From Isosphaera sp. (GTDB lineage Bacteria > Planctomycetota > Planctomycetia > Gemmatales > Gemmataceae), in NCBI GenBank assembly GCA_013822345.1, contig PNKH01000080.1, positions 1 to 35,659 on the forward strand: DNA of 35,659 nucleotides, given 5' to 3'. This document shows, one piece after another, positions 17,605-25,379 of the stretch. Below the pieces are notes generated by a model. It was not told where the DNA came from. It searched no databases and saw only the letters and a list, made by a program, of their open reading frames with translations. Position 1 is the stretch's first letter. Every line of letters starts with the position of its first letter. The position numbers were made by a program, and so were the translations under genes.

Positions 17605-17680
17605 CGAGCCGGGAGCGTGAGCGACCGGAGGATGGGCCATTCGCGCCGCTCATCCTCCGGTCGCTCACGCTCCCGGCTCG
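17605..17680. repeat. Inverted repeat F (30-bp arms, 16-nt loop), same family as repeat E
   Basis: Arms 17605-17634 and 17651-17680 are perfect and contain GAGCCGGGAGCGTGAGCGAC. It stands between the convergent secreted-protein gene and the last gene of the feo operon, seven bases from each end. It repeats the core of the element at 11460-11524 with a single A/G change balanced by the matching change in the other arm. Confidence 0.9.
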
Positions 17681-17687
17681 CCGTTTG

Positions 17688-17879
17688 TCACACCTGCGGC
17701 AGCGGGAACCGCCCGTCGCGCTTCTCCCCCGGCGCCGCGGCCGCACACTTGCCGCAGCCCGACCCGCACCCCTTCCCGGCCGCCGCGCCGAACCACGTCC
17801 GCCACACCGCCCGGGCGACGTACAGCCCGGCCGCGGCCACCGCCAGCCCGACCACCACGAGTTGCGCCGCCGCGGACAT
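17688..17879 (-). CDS. FeoB-associated Cys-rich membrane protein
   Basis: A 63-residue protein with one N-terminal membrane span (AAAQLVVVGLAVAAAGLYVA), then WRTWFGAAAGKGCGSGCGKC with three Cys and a basic/acidic tail. This is the layout of the small Cys-rich proteins often found behind feoB. Its ATG overlaps the feoB stop (TGATG), so it is translated with FeoB. A role in the transporter complex or in iron delivery is presumed by association only. Confidence 0.85.
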   Translation of the reverse strand: MSAAAQLVVVGLAVAAAGLYVARAVWRTWFGAAAGKGCGSGCGKCAAAAPGEKRDGRFPLPQV

Positions 17880-20119
17880 CACGCCCCCCAGTCCGTGACC
17901 GCCGCCCCGACCTGGTACGTCACCAGCGCCCCGAGGTACGCCAGCGCCGTCATGTACGCGAAGGTGAACGCCGGCCACGCCCAGCTCCGCGTCTCCCGCC
18001 GGATCACCGCCAGCGTGCTCGCGCACTGCATGCACAGCGCGAAGAACACCATCACCGACGCCGCCACCGCCACCCCGTACTTCCCCCGCACCGGGTCCGC
18101 CGCCCAGTCGGCCTTCACCGCCGCCCCCAGCCCGGCGGTCTGCTCGTCGTCGCCCGGGTCCACGTCCCCGGCGCCGTACAGCATCCCCGCCGTGCCGACG
18201 AACACCTCCCGGGCCGGGAACGACGCCAGCGCCGCGGTGCCGACCTTCCAGTCCCACCCGAGCGGCCGGACCGCCGGCTCGAGCCACCGCCCGAACCGCC
18301 CGAGCAGGCTGTCCCGCTTCCACTCCCCGTTCAGACGGTCCGGCTCCGCGGCCGCCGCCTCCAGCGTCTCCCGTTCCTCCTTCTCCGCATCCGTCGCCTC
18401 GTCCTTCCCCTTCAGCTCCGCCAGCCGGTCCGCATTCGCCTCCGCCGCGGCCTCGGCCGCCGCGATCCGCTCCTCGTACGGCACCCCGGTCGGGTCGGTC
18501 CGCGGGAAGTACAGGAGGGCCCACACCAGCACCATCGCCGCCAGGATGATCGTCCCGGCCCGCACCACGAACGCCCCCCCGGCCTCGACCATCCGCCGCA
18601 CCACCGCCCGCACCCGCGGCCGGTGGTACGCCGGCAGCTCCATCACGAACACCGGCGTCGCCCCGCGCAGGAGCGTCCGCTTCAAGAGCAGGGCGACGAG
18701 CGGGGCGGTGACGAACCCGATCAGGTACAGGCCGAACAGCACCAGGCCGGGCACCCACCACGCGTACCCCTCGGTGAGGAACGCCCCGACCAGCAGCAGG
18801 TACACCGGCAGCCGGGCCGAGCAGCTCATCAGCGGGGCGACCAGGATGGTGGCGAACCGGTCCCGGCGGTTCTCGATCACCCGCGTCGCCATGATCCCCG
18901 GCACCGCGCACGCGACCGACGACAGCATCGGGATGAACGACTTCCCGCTCAGCCCGCACCGGCTCATCAGCCGGTCCATCAGGAACGCCGCCCGGGCCAT
19001 GTACCCACACCCCTCCAGCACCGCGACGAACCCGAAGAGGATCATGATCTGCGGGAGGAAGACGAGCACGCTCCCGACGCCCTTCACCACCCCGTCCACC
19101 AGCAGCGACCGCAGCGGCCCCGGGCCCAAAGCCCCCGCCACGGCCTCGCCGACCCGGCCGACCGCCCCCTCGATCCCGTCCATGAGCGGCCCCGCCCACA
19201 GGTAGATCGACTGGAACATCAGGAACATCACCGCCAGGAAGACCAGCGTCCCCCACACCCGGTGCGTCAGGACCGCGTCGATCCGGTCGGTGGCGGTGAC
19301 CCGCCGCTCGGCCGGCCGGGCCACCGCCGCCCCGACGGCCGCCTTCACCCACCCGAACCGGGCCCGGGCCTCGACCCCCGGCACAGAATGCCCGGCGTCG
19401 GCCAGGCGCCGCCGCGCCGTGTTGAGCTTGAGTCTCAGTCCCTCGCCGTGCCGCCCGACCAGCCACTGTTCGACGTACCCGCCCACGTCCAGCACGAGCC
19501 GCCGCGTCAGGAAGCCGGGCACGTCGGGGCCGAGTTCCTCCTGCAGCGCCGCGACCTCGGCCTCGAACGCCCCGGGGAACGCCGGCCCGGTCGCGGCCGA
19601 CCCGCCCTCCGCCGCCGCGACCACCGCCCGGGTCAGGTCGGTGATTCCGACCCCGGCGTTCGCCTGCACCGGGACGACCGCCACCCCGAGCCGGGCGGAC
19701 AGCTCCGCGGCGTTGATCTTGATCCCCTGCGCCTCGGCCGCGTCGATCATGTTCAGGGCGACGACGACCGGGGTGCCGAGGTCGAGCAACTGCGACGTGA
19801 GGTACAGGTGGCGGTCGAGGTTGGTCGCGTCGACGACGGCGAGGACCACGTCCGGCCGCGGCTCCTCCGGGCGGCGGCCGAGGAGGAGGTCGACGGCGAC
19901 CATCTCGTCCGGGCTGCGGGCGGCCAGGCTGTACGTCCCCGGCAGGTCGATCAGCTCGACCGCGGTCCCGCCGGCGGCGAACCGCCCCTTCTTCATCTCG
20001 ACGGTCACGCCGGGGTAGTTGCCGACCCGCTGGCGGAGGCCAGACAGGGCGTTGAACAGGGTCGACTTCCCGGCGTTCGGGTTCCCGACCAGGGCGACGG
20101 TGAGGGTCTTGGTGAGCAT
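17879..20119 (-). CDS. feoB: Ferrous iron transporter FeoB
   Basis: A 746-residue membrane GTPase that imports Fe(II). The G domain has G1 GNPNAGKST (12-20), the G2 region NYPGVTVE, G3 DLPG (58-61) and G4 NMID (123-126). After a cytoplasmic helical spacer come the gate/core membrane segments, including VFLPQIMILFGFVAVLEGCG and KSFIPMLSSVACAVPGIMAT, the paired Cys-bearing motifs typical of FeoB. A long charged loop (about 560-620, EERIAAAEAAAEANADRLAE) lies between late membrane segments. Start MLTKTLTVALVG is eight bases after the second feoA stop. The operon order is feoA-feoA-feoB-Cys-rich protein, controlled from the palindrome at 20612. Confidence 0.96.
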   Translation of the reverse strand: MLTKTLTVALVGNPNAGKSTLFNALSGLRQRVGNYPGVTVEMKKGRFAAGGTAVELIDLPGTYSLAARSPDEMVAVDLLLGRRPEEPRPDVVLAVVDATNLDRHLYLTSQLLDLGTPVVVALNMIDAAEAQGIKINAAELSARLGVAVVPVQANAGVGITDLTRAVVAAAEGGSAATGPAFPGAFEAEVAALQEELGPDVPGFLTRRLVLDVGGYVEQWLVGRHGEGLRLKLNTARRRLADAGHSVPGVEARARFGWVKAAVGAAVARPAERRVTATDRIDAVLTHRVWGTLVFLAVMFLMFQSIYLWAGPLMDGIEGAVGRVGEAVAGALGPGPLRSLLVDGVVKGVGSVLVFLPQIMILFGFVAVLEGCGYMARAAFLMDRLMSRCGLSGKSFIPMLSSVACAVPGIMATRVIENRRDRFATILVAPLMSCSARLPVYLLLVGAFLTEGYAWWVPGLVLFGLYLIGFVTAPLVALLLKRTLLRGATPVFVMELPAYHRPRVRAVVRRMVEAGGAFVVRAGTIILAAMVLVWALLYFPRTDPTGVPYEERIAAAEAAAEANADRLAELKGKDEATDAEKEERETLEAAAAEPDRLNGEWKRDSLLGRFGRWLEPAVRPLGWDWKVGTAALASFPAREVFVGTAGMLYGAGDVDPGDDEQTAGLGAAVKADWAADPVRGKYGVAVAASVMVFFALCMQCASTLAVIRRETRSWAWPAFTFAYMTALAYLGALVTYQVGAAVTDWGA

Positions 20120-20126
20120 GGGGCAG

Positions 20127-20366
20127 TCAGACCGGGCGGACGGTGACGCCGGCGGCGTCGGCCTTGCGGAGGGTGAGGCGGGCGTTCCCGAGCCGGACCT
20201 CGACCGGGTCGCCGAGCGGGGCGGTGCCGACGAACTCGACCGTCTCCCCCTCGAACAGCCCGAATTCGTAGAGCCGCTGGACCAGGGCCGGGTCGCCGGC
20301 GACGGCGACCACCTCGGCCCGGTCGCCGGGGCGGAGGTCGCTCAGGGGGGTGGCGGGGGCGGGCAT
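20127..20366 (-). CDS. feoA: FeoA domain protein (second in tandem)
   Basis: A 79-residue SH3-like FeoA: LSDLRPGDRAEVVAVAGDPA, LVQRLYEFGLFEGETVEFVG, DPVEVRLGNARLTLRKADAA, then VTVRPV. The 'L..G..' opening, 'RL...GL..G..V' middle and 'G...ALR..DA..V.V' end are the family signature. FeoA docks on FeoB and tunes transport. It has no Cys, unlike its neighbour, and lies two bases after that gene's stop and seven before feoB. Confidence 0.93.
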   Translation of the reverse strand: MPAPATPLSDLRPGDRAEVVAVAGDPALVQRLYEFGLFEGETVEFVGTAPLGDPVEVRLGNARLTLRKADAAGVTVRPV

Positions 20367-20368
20367 GG

Positions 20369-20593
20369 TCAGCCGACCGGGCGGACGAGGATCTGCGAGC
20401 ACTCCCCGCCGCGGAGGCAGAGCTTGCACCCGCCGACATCGAGCAGGCACGGGCTCCCCGGCTGTACCACCCGGAGGCGGCACCCGCGGCGGATCCCGAG
20501 GTCGGCCAGCCGGCCGACCCAGGAGTCGTGGCCGGAGACCTCCTCGACCTCGGCCACCTCGCCGGCCCGGAGCATGTCCAGGGGCAACAGCAT
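20369..20593 (-). CDS. Cys-rich FeoA domain protein (first in tandem)
   Basis: A 74-residue FeoA-like protein: LRAGEVAEVEEVSGHDSWVG, RLADLGIRRGCRLRVVQPGS, then PCLLDVGGCKLCLRGGECSQ and ILVRPVG. It carries five Cys (C38, C49, C56, C59, C65), including a C-x2-C pair, where ordinary FeoA has few or none; a metal or Fe-S site is possible. It is first in the operon, 19 bases after the proposed operator. Whether it works as a second FeoA, a regulator (as FeoC can) or an iron sensor is open. Confidence 0.85.
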   Translation of the reverse strand: MLLPLDMLRAGEVAEVEEVSGHDSWVGRLADLGIRRGCRLRVVQPGSPCLLDVGGCKLCLRGGECSQILVRPVG

Positions 20594-20611
20594 CGCACAC
20601 CCGCGGCTTAT

Positions 20612-20626
20612 TGAGACATCGTCTCA
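20612..20626 (-). promoter_or_regulatory. Fur-box-like operator of the feo operon
   Basis: TGAGAC-ATC-GTCTCA is a 6+6 palindrome with a 3-bp centre, ending 19 bases before the first feoA start. The outer TGAGA/TCTCA halves match the Fur consensus variant TGAGAAT-x-ATTCTCA. A possible promoter overlaps it: TTGACG (20658-20653) and CACTAT or ACACTA 18-19 bases on. Position and shape suit iron repression by a Fur or DtxR-type protein; which one is unknown. Confidence 0.6.
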
Positions 20627-20689
20627 GATAGTGTCGCCGATGTGACGCCGCCCGTCAAGAGCGCGGGCGCGGGAACGAGGTGGAAAGTG

Positions 20690-20782
20690 GTAGGGTGGGC
20701 CGAGCCGGCGCTTCGCCGGCGAGTCCCACCATGCGGGACGGTGGTGGGACTCGCCCGTACAGCCGGGCTCGGCCCACCCTAC
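20690..20782. repeat. Compound inverted repeat G between rfbD and the feo promoter
   Basis: Outer 17-bp arms GTAGGGTGGGCCGAGCC (20690-20706) and complement (20766-20782) enclose a second 14-bp palindrome, GGCGAGTCCCACCA (20718-20731) with TGGTGGGACTCGCC (20742-20755). It follows the rfbD stop by five bases and would end that transcript before the feo control region. Its chance translation (VGWAEPALRRR) is one I recall from related genomes. Confidence 0.85.
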
Positions 20783-20787
20783 GAGGA

Positions 20788-21654
20788 CTACGAGGGCTTC
20801 ACCGACCGTTCCGCGAGGTACGCGGCCAGCGCCTCCGGCCACGGCCGCGGGGACGGGACGCCGGCGGCGACCAGCTTCGCGTTCGACAGGACGCTGAACG
20901 GCGGGCGGCGGGCCGGGTCCTTCCGCTCGGCGGAGGTGACGGTGCCGAGGTCGGGCTTCAGCCCGGCCAGGCGGAAGATCTCCGACGCGAACTCGAACCA
21001 CGAGCACGACCCGGCGTTGGTGACGTGGTACAGCCCCGACGCCCCGGCCCGGATCAGCCCGGCGGCGGCCTCGGCCACGTCGACGGTGTAGCTCGGCGTA
21101 CACCGCTGGTCGACGACCACCCGCAGCGGCTTCCCCTGGCCGGCGACCCGGAGCATCGTCTCGACGAAGTTCCCGCCCTTCCCGCCGCTCCCCCACCGGC
21201 CGTACAGCCCGCAGGTGCGGACCACCAGGTGGCCGGGCGAGGCGGCCCGGGCCGCGTACTCGCCGGCCAGCTTGCTCACCCCGTACACGCTGAGCGGGCC
21301 GGGCGGGTCGTCCTCGGTCAGCGGGGCGGTGCGGGCGGCGTCGAGGCCGAACACGTAGTCGGTGCTGAAGTGGACGAGTCTGACGCCGGAGTCGGCGCAC
21401 GCCCTGGCGAGGAGGCGGACGCCCCAGGCGTTGGCCGCGGCGGCCGCCTCCGGCTCGGCCTCGGCCTTGTCCACGAAGTTGTACGCGGCGCAGTTGACGA
21501 ACACGTCCGGGCGGGCCGCGGCCAGGGCCGGGGCGACCGTCTCGGGGCGGGCGAGGTCGAGGTCGGCGCGGGACAGTGGGACGACCTCGCCGGGGAGGCG
21601 GGGGGCGAGGTCGCGGCCGAGCTGCCCGGCCGCGCCGAGGACGGCGATCCGCAC
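20788..21654 (-). CDS. rfbD: dTDP-4-dehydrorhamnose reductase
   Basis: The last step of dTDP-L-rhamnose synthesis, in the cytoplasm, for surface polysaccharide. The 288-residue short-chain dehydrogenase/RmlD-type protein has the nucleotide-binding motif GAAGQLG (7-13), the STDYVF block (97-102), the Y-x3-K catalytic pair (YGVSK, Y124 and K128) and the YHVTNAGSCSWFEFA block near residue 230 typical of RmlD. The start MRIAVLGAAG at 21654 places the Rossmann strand correctly. The other rhamnose genes (rfbA, B, C) are not in the window. Repeats G and H flank it, so it is likely transcribed alone. Confidence 0.93.
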   Translation of the reverse strand: MRIAVLGAAGQLGRDLAPRLPGEVVPLSRADLDLARPETVAPALAAARPDVFVNCAAYNFVDKAEAEPEAAAAANAWGVRLLARACADSGVRLVHFSTDYVFGLDAARTAPLTEDDPPGPLSVYGVSKLAGEYAARAASPGHLVVRTCGLYGRWGSGGKGGNFVETMLRVAGQGKPLRVVVDQRCTPSYTVDVAEAAAGLIRAGASGLYHVTNAGSCSWFEFASEIFRLAGLKPDLGTVTSAERKDPARRPPFSVLSNAKLVAAGVPSPRPWPEALAAYLAERSVKPS

Positions 21655-21676
21655 GACGGGCCTCCGGTCAACGTGG

Positions 21677-21742
21677 GCCGGGCCGCCACGGGGGGCGGCC
21701 CCTACCGGGTGCGGTAGGGGCCGCCCCCCGTGGCGGCCCGGC
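21677..21742. repeat. Inverted repeat H (31-bp arms, 4-nt loop)
   Basis: Arms 21677-21707 and 21712-21742 are perfect and contain GCCGCCACGGGGGGCGGCCC. It lies between the rfbD start and the stop of the upstream DUF6263-like gene on the same strand, so it separates the two as a terminator. Confidence 0.9.
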
Positions 21743-21777
21743 GGTGCGACCCCCCGACACGTCCCGCAGACGGCCCG

Positions 21778-22839
21778 TCAGCCCTTCTTCGGGAGGAAGC
21801 TGGTGTCCTTGCTCTCGACCTCGGTCGTCTGGTCCTGTTCCAGCCCGACCTTGGTGTCCGTCCCGCCGATCTGGACGGTCAGCTCGCCCTTCAGCTTGAT
21901 GGAGACCTTGGCCGACTCGACCAGGCCGGTCTTCGGGTTGTACAGGATCACCCCCTTGCCCGGCCCGTCGGTGGTCAGCTTCCCCTCGGAGATGCGGAAC
22001 AGGAGCCCGCCGGCGGCCGGGTCGTCCTTCTTCGGGGCGGTGTACGTCAGGGTGGTCTCGACCTCGATCTTGTCCAGGTCCTTCTCGACCCCGGCGTACT
22101 TGAACTTGTACGTCACCTCGTAGGACCCGATCGGCCCGAGGCTCAGGGTGGACTTCCGCTCCCAGGTGTCGCCGACCTTCTTCCCGCTCCCGTCCTGGGG
22201 GACGAGCTTCAGGGTCGGGTCGCACATGTCCTTCAGGGCGTCCTCGGTCAGGATCTTGTTCAGCAGGGCGTCCATCTGCGGGTTCCCGGCCCCGAGCCCG
22301 TCGACGAACTGCTTCCGCCCGTCGACCTTCTCGACCTTGTAGTTCTTGTCCAGGGTGGCGGTGAACTCGGCCCCGTTCAGCTTCCGGAAGAACTCGGTCA
22401 GCCCGGGGTTGCCGGCGGTCGGGCTGTCCCCCTTGGTGGAGTCGTAGCTGATCTGGTTGCCGGAGATGTCGATGGTCATCCGCAGGCCCTCGACCCGCTG
22501 GCGGACGACCCACTTGTCGCCCTCCTGGCGGAGCGGGGTCCACTCGAACAGGAAGGTGCTCTCCTGCCGCTGGGACAGGTTCTGGCCCTGGACCTGGACG
22601 ATCTGCTCGAGCCTGGTGGTCGACTTCTGGTAGAACTTCTTGTCCTTCTCGAACTTCGGCTCGAACCGCTTCCCGTCGACCTTCGGCGGGTCCTTGGGGG
22701 CCTCCTTGGGCTGCTCCTTCGGGGCTTCCTTCGGAGCCTCCTTGGGGGGCTGGGCGTCCTTCTTGGGCTCCTGCCCGCCGACGAACGCGGCGAGGAGCAG
22801 GGCGAGGGCGGCGGACACGCCGAGACGGGTGCGAGACAC
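21778..22839 (-). CDS. Secreted DUF6263-like protein
   Basis: A 353-residue exported protein. GTG at 22839 opens (M)SRTRLGVSAALALLLAAFVG, a signal peptide, with AGGAGG eight bases upstream (22848-22853); the frame runs farther upstream but only this start has both. Next comes a low-complexity KEAPKEAPKEQPKEAPKD linker (about 25-50), then a mostly beta domain with repeated 'TLDKNYKVEKVDG', 'GDTWERKSTLSLGPIGSYEV', 'YNPKTGLVESAKVSIKLKGE' patterns like those of DUF6263 proteins common in planctomycetes. Role unknown; the Lys/Pro linker suggests a stalk or cell-wall contact. Confidence 0.8.
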   Translation of the reverse strand: MSRTRLGVSAALALLLAAFVGGQEPKKDAQPPKEAPKEAPKEQPKEAPKDPPKVDGKRFEPKFEKDKKFYQKSTTRLEQIVQVQGQNLSQRQESTFLFEWTPLRQEGDKWVVRQRVEGLRMTIDISGNQISYDSTKGDSPTAGNPGLTEFFRKLNGAEFTATLDKNYKVEKVDGRKQFVDGLGAGNPQMDALLNKILTEDALKDMCDPTLKLVPQDGSGKKVGDTWERKSTLSLGPIGSYEVTYKFKYAGVEKDLDKIEVETTLTYTAPKKDDPAAGGLLFRISEGKLTTDGPGKGVILYNPKTGLVESAKVSIKLKGELTVQIGGTDTKVGLEQDQTTEVESKDTSFLPKKG

Positions 22840-22995
22840 GGGGAGAACCTCCTGCGGCCGGTCGGCCGGGTGGGACGATTTTCGGGTGTATTCTACCGGC
22901 GGGGGTGCGGAAGCAAGTGAGCCGGGGAAATTCCGGCGGCCGGCGGCGGCCCTTGTCATCCCCGGCGGTTCGGGTATAGTTCCTGACAGGACGCG

Positions 22996-23068
22996 TGCCC
23001 GTAGCTCAACTGGATAGAGCGTCGGCCTCCGGAGCCGAAGGTTACAGGTTCAACTCCTGTCGGGCATA
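22996..23068 (+). tRNA. tRNA-Arg (anticodon CCG)
   Basis: The 73-nt cloverleaf has acceptor GTGCCCG/CGGGCAT (G-U first pair), a D arm with CTCAACTGGATAGAG, an anticodon stem TCGGC/GCCGA around loop CTCCGGA (anticodon CCG at 23030-23032) and a T arm ACAGG-TTCAACT-CCTGT. It closely follows E. coli tRNA-Arg(CCG) through the D arm. The 3' CCA is not encoded. A tRNA-Arg is a frequent integration site, and the character of the sequence changes just after it. Confidence 0.95.
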
Positions 23069-23336
23069 CTTGGAAATCAAGCACTTCGTGACCATCCCAC
23101 CCGCGACCCGTACTAAATTCTGTACTAAACCCCTGCCGCGATCCCGTTCAGTACCCTTCATCCGACGCCCGGGACCTCACTCCGAGTGACGAGTGTGGTC
23201 GTCTGTTTCCCGGGCGGCCAGCCGTTGATTGAACGGCCCGTCGGGGAGCGGACCCTGGAAGGTCGGGCCGGCTACGCCGACGCTCGGCGACGCCGGTGCC
23301 GGCGCAGCAGCACTCCCGTCTCGGCCCCGGCGGCCG
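23069..23336. other. Gene-free stretch after the tRNA
   Basis: No gene is supported. It holds a short direct repeat GTACTAAA at 23110-23117 and 23122-23129 and lower GC in the first 90 bases. An open frame running through the tRNA is an artefact. I found no copy of the tRNA 3' end further right that would serve as an attachment repeat. Confidence 0.55.
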
Positions 23337-23979
23337 CTAGTCGATCTCGCGGAGTGCCGCCTCGGCGTCGGGGAGTTTGACGTCGAGGAGCGACTCGAAC
23401 AGCTCGAGGCCCAGCCCCCCGGAACGGGCATTCGAGGCGCTGGAGCGTGAGGGCGACGTTCGTGATGTTGGCGGCGTGCAGCGCCCAGCTCTGCTGGATC
23501 GACCCGAGGTCCCGCCCCCGCTGCCGGACGATCCCCCGGCAGATGCGGTAGGTCGGTTCTGCCTCCTGCGGCAGGAGCCGCTCGAGCCGCTCGAAGAGCC
23601 CGGAGTCCGCGGCCCGGGCGAGCACCTCGGCCCGCTCCGTCACCGCCCGCAGCAGCCGCCCCGTCGAGTCGTCCGGCGGGAGGTCGTCGCCCGCCGTGAA
23701 CGCGCGCGGGGCCGCCCTCGCCAGCGGCCCGTCGGCCCCGGGGATGAGCGACGCCAGGGCGTCGGTCGCAGGCCGCCGGCACCCCGGCTGCCGCCACAGG
23801 TTGGCGCACGCGAACGCAACCCCGGTCCGGACGGCCACCCCGTCGTCCCCCGCCGCGATCGCCGCCGCGAGTTCCGCCCCGGCCCGGGCGTCGGCGGGGC
23901 AGAGGAACGCCCTGGCCGCCACGAGTTCGCCGTACGCCTGGCCCGCCCTGTCCCAGTCCGCCGAGCGGATCCGACCCAC
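23337..23979 (-). pseudogene. Helical-repeat (HEAT-like) gene fragment, frameshifted and cut at the 5' end
   Basis: Reading from the IS edge, the product is alpha-helical: DWDRAGQAYGELVAARAFLC, DGVAVRTGVAFACANLWRQP, LLRAVTERAEVLARAADSGL, then QQSWALHAANITNVALTLQR. The frame breaks at a run of six C (23415-23420, six G on the coding strand). Removing one base restores GLGLELFESLLDVKLPDAEA and ALREID before TAG (23337-23339), a natural continuation of the helical pattern. The 5' end stops 11 bases from the IS; an in-frame TAG lies just outside, so the true N-terminus is probably lost. The C-run shift may be a real mutation or a sequencing error. Function unknown. Confidence 0.6.
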
Positions 23980-23989
23980 CCACTCCTAC

Positions 23990-24006
23990 TCCTACAGCCG
24001 TAGTTG
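23990..24006 (+). repeat. Left terminal inverted repeat of the IS
   Basis: TCCTACAGCCGTAGTTG, perfect complement of the right end over 17 bases. The outermost T/A pair may belong to the target rather than the element. Confidence 0.88.
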
Positions 24007-25378
24007 ATATGTTAACCCCGCCAAGGAGTTGTGGCGAGGGCGGGTCATGTCCGGGCGACCGACGGGGCGGGATGTGGAGCAGTGGGCCGCCGAGGTGGAG
24101 GTGGTGGGCGCACGGATCGGGCGTCGCTTCGCCCGGAGCGAGCCCCGCCGACGCGCCGTCGCGCACGTCCGCGGGTTGCTGAGCGACACCGAGCGGAAGA
24201 ACGGGTGGCAGCTGGCCGAGTACCTGGGCGAGGGGACCCCCGACGGCGTCCAGCACCTCCCCGCCCGCGCCGCCTGGGACGCGGACGCGGTTCGGGACGA
24301 TCTGGCCGGGTACGTTCACGAGCACCTCGGCGACCCCGACGGGGTGCTGGTCGTGGACGAGACCGGGTTCCTCAAGAAGGGGACGAAGTCGTGCGGGGTG
24401 GCCCGCCAGTACACCGGCACGGCCGGCCGGATCGAGAACGCCCAGGTCGGGGTGTTCCTGGCCTACGCGGGCGCGAAGGGCCACGCCTTCCTCGACCGGG
24501 CGCTGTACCTGCCGAAGGAATGGGCCGACGACGGCGAGCGATGTGACGCGGCCGGCGTGCCCGACGGCGTGGGGTTCGCCACCAAGCCGCAGCTGGCCGG
24601 GCGGATGATCCGGCGAGCGCGGCGGCTGGGGGTGCGGGCGGCGTGGGTGACGGGCGACACGGTGTACGGCCACGACGGGAAGTTCCGGCGGTTCCTGGAG
24701 GAGATCGGGCAACCGTACCTGCTGGCCGTGCCGGCTAACCAGCCGCTGTTCGACGGGGCGTTCCGCTCGACGGTGGGGGCGATCGCCGGTGAGTTCCCGG
24801 CGACCGCGTGGCGGCGGGCCGCCGCCGGGGCCGGGAGTAAGGGGCCGCGGGAGTACGACTGGGCGGTGGAGGCGTTCGGGGCCGACGACGAGCGGGGGTG
24901 GCGGCTGTGGCTGGTGGTGCGGCGGCATCGGGAGCGGCCGGACGAGCGGGCGTACTTCTTCGCCCGCGGCCCGGCGGCGACCCGACCGGCTGAGCTGGTC
25001 CGCGTCGCGGGGCTGCGATGGCGCGTGGAAGAGTGCCTGGAGTTGGGCAAGGGGGGGTGCGGGCTGGACGAGTACGAGGTGCGGTCCTGGGTGGGCTGGC
25101 ACCGGCACGTGACGCTCAGCCTGTTCGCCCTGGCGGTGGTGGCCGTGATCCGCTCGCGGGCCCCGGCCCGCGGCGGGAAAAGGGGGCGGCGGGTTGATCC
25201 GGGTGAGCGTCCCGGAGGTGCGGGGGCTGCTCCTCAAGCTTGTGTGGGCGGCCGTGCCGCCGGCCGAGCGGGTGCTGGAGTGGTCGGTGTGGCGACGCCG
25301 GCACCAGCACCGCGCCCGCGAATGCCACTACCGGAAACGCGGGGCCAAGCCGCCCGACTGAACAACTACGGCTGTAGG
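23991..25378 (+). mobile_element. IS701-like insertion sequence
   Basis: The element is about 1,388 bp, bounded by inverted repeats CCTACAGCCGTAGTTG (23991-24006) and CAACTACGGCTGTAGG (25363-25378); one more outward base pair (T23990/A25379) also matches. It holds one transposase gene on plus. IS701-family elements usually make a 4-bp YTAR target duplication; here the flanks are CTAC on the left and CTAG on the right, so no exact duplication is present. Together with two unrelated truncated genes at its ends, this points to a rearrangement after insertion. Confidence 0.88.
24047..25361 (+). pseudogene. IS701-family transposase, frameshifted near the C-terminus
   Basis: The DDE motifs are VLVVDETGFLKKGTKSCGVA (first Asp), VTGDTVYGHDGKFRRFLEEI (second Asp) and LRWRVEECLELGKGGCGLDE (Glu), as in IS701 transposases. 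Start ATG at 24047; a TTG at 24029 is possible. Around AAAAGGGGG (25178-25186) the frame is lost, and the +1 frame continues with LIRVSVPEVRGLLLKLVWAA and ends CHYRKRGAKPPD, the typical C-terminus, stopping at 25361. Deleting one base gives a 437-residue product of normal length. The run looks like a homopolymer error or a real inactivating indel; programmed +1 shifting is less likely but not excluded. Without the shift the frame runs past the IS into the DsrE remnant. Confidence 0.8.
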
Positions 25379-25379
25379 A
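25363..25379 (-). repeat. Right terminal inverted repeat of the IS
   Basis: CAACTACGGCTGTAGGA, perfect complement of the left end over 17 bases. It begins one base after the transposase stop (25359-25361) and is followed by CTAG. Confidence 0.88.

Noticed and set aside
22995-23189. Open frame beginning [20 protein letters not shown]
   Set aside because: This is the well-known false translation of a tRNA-Arg gene; the tRNA cloverleaf explains the sequence.
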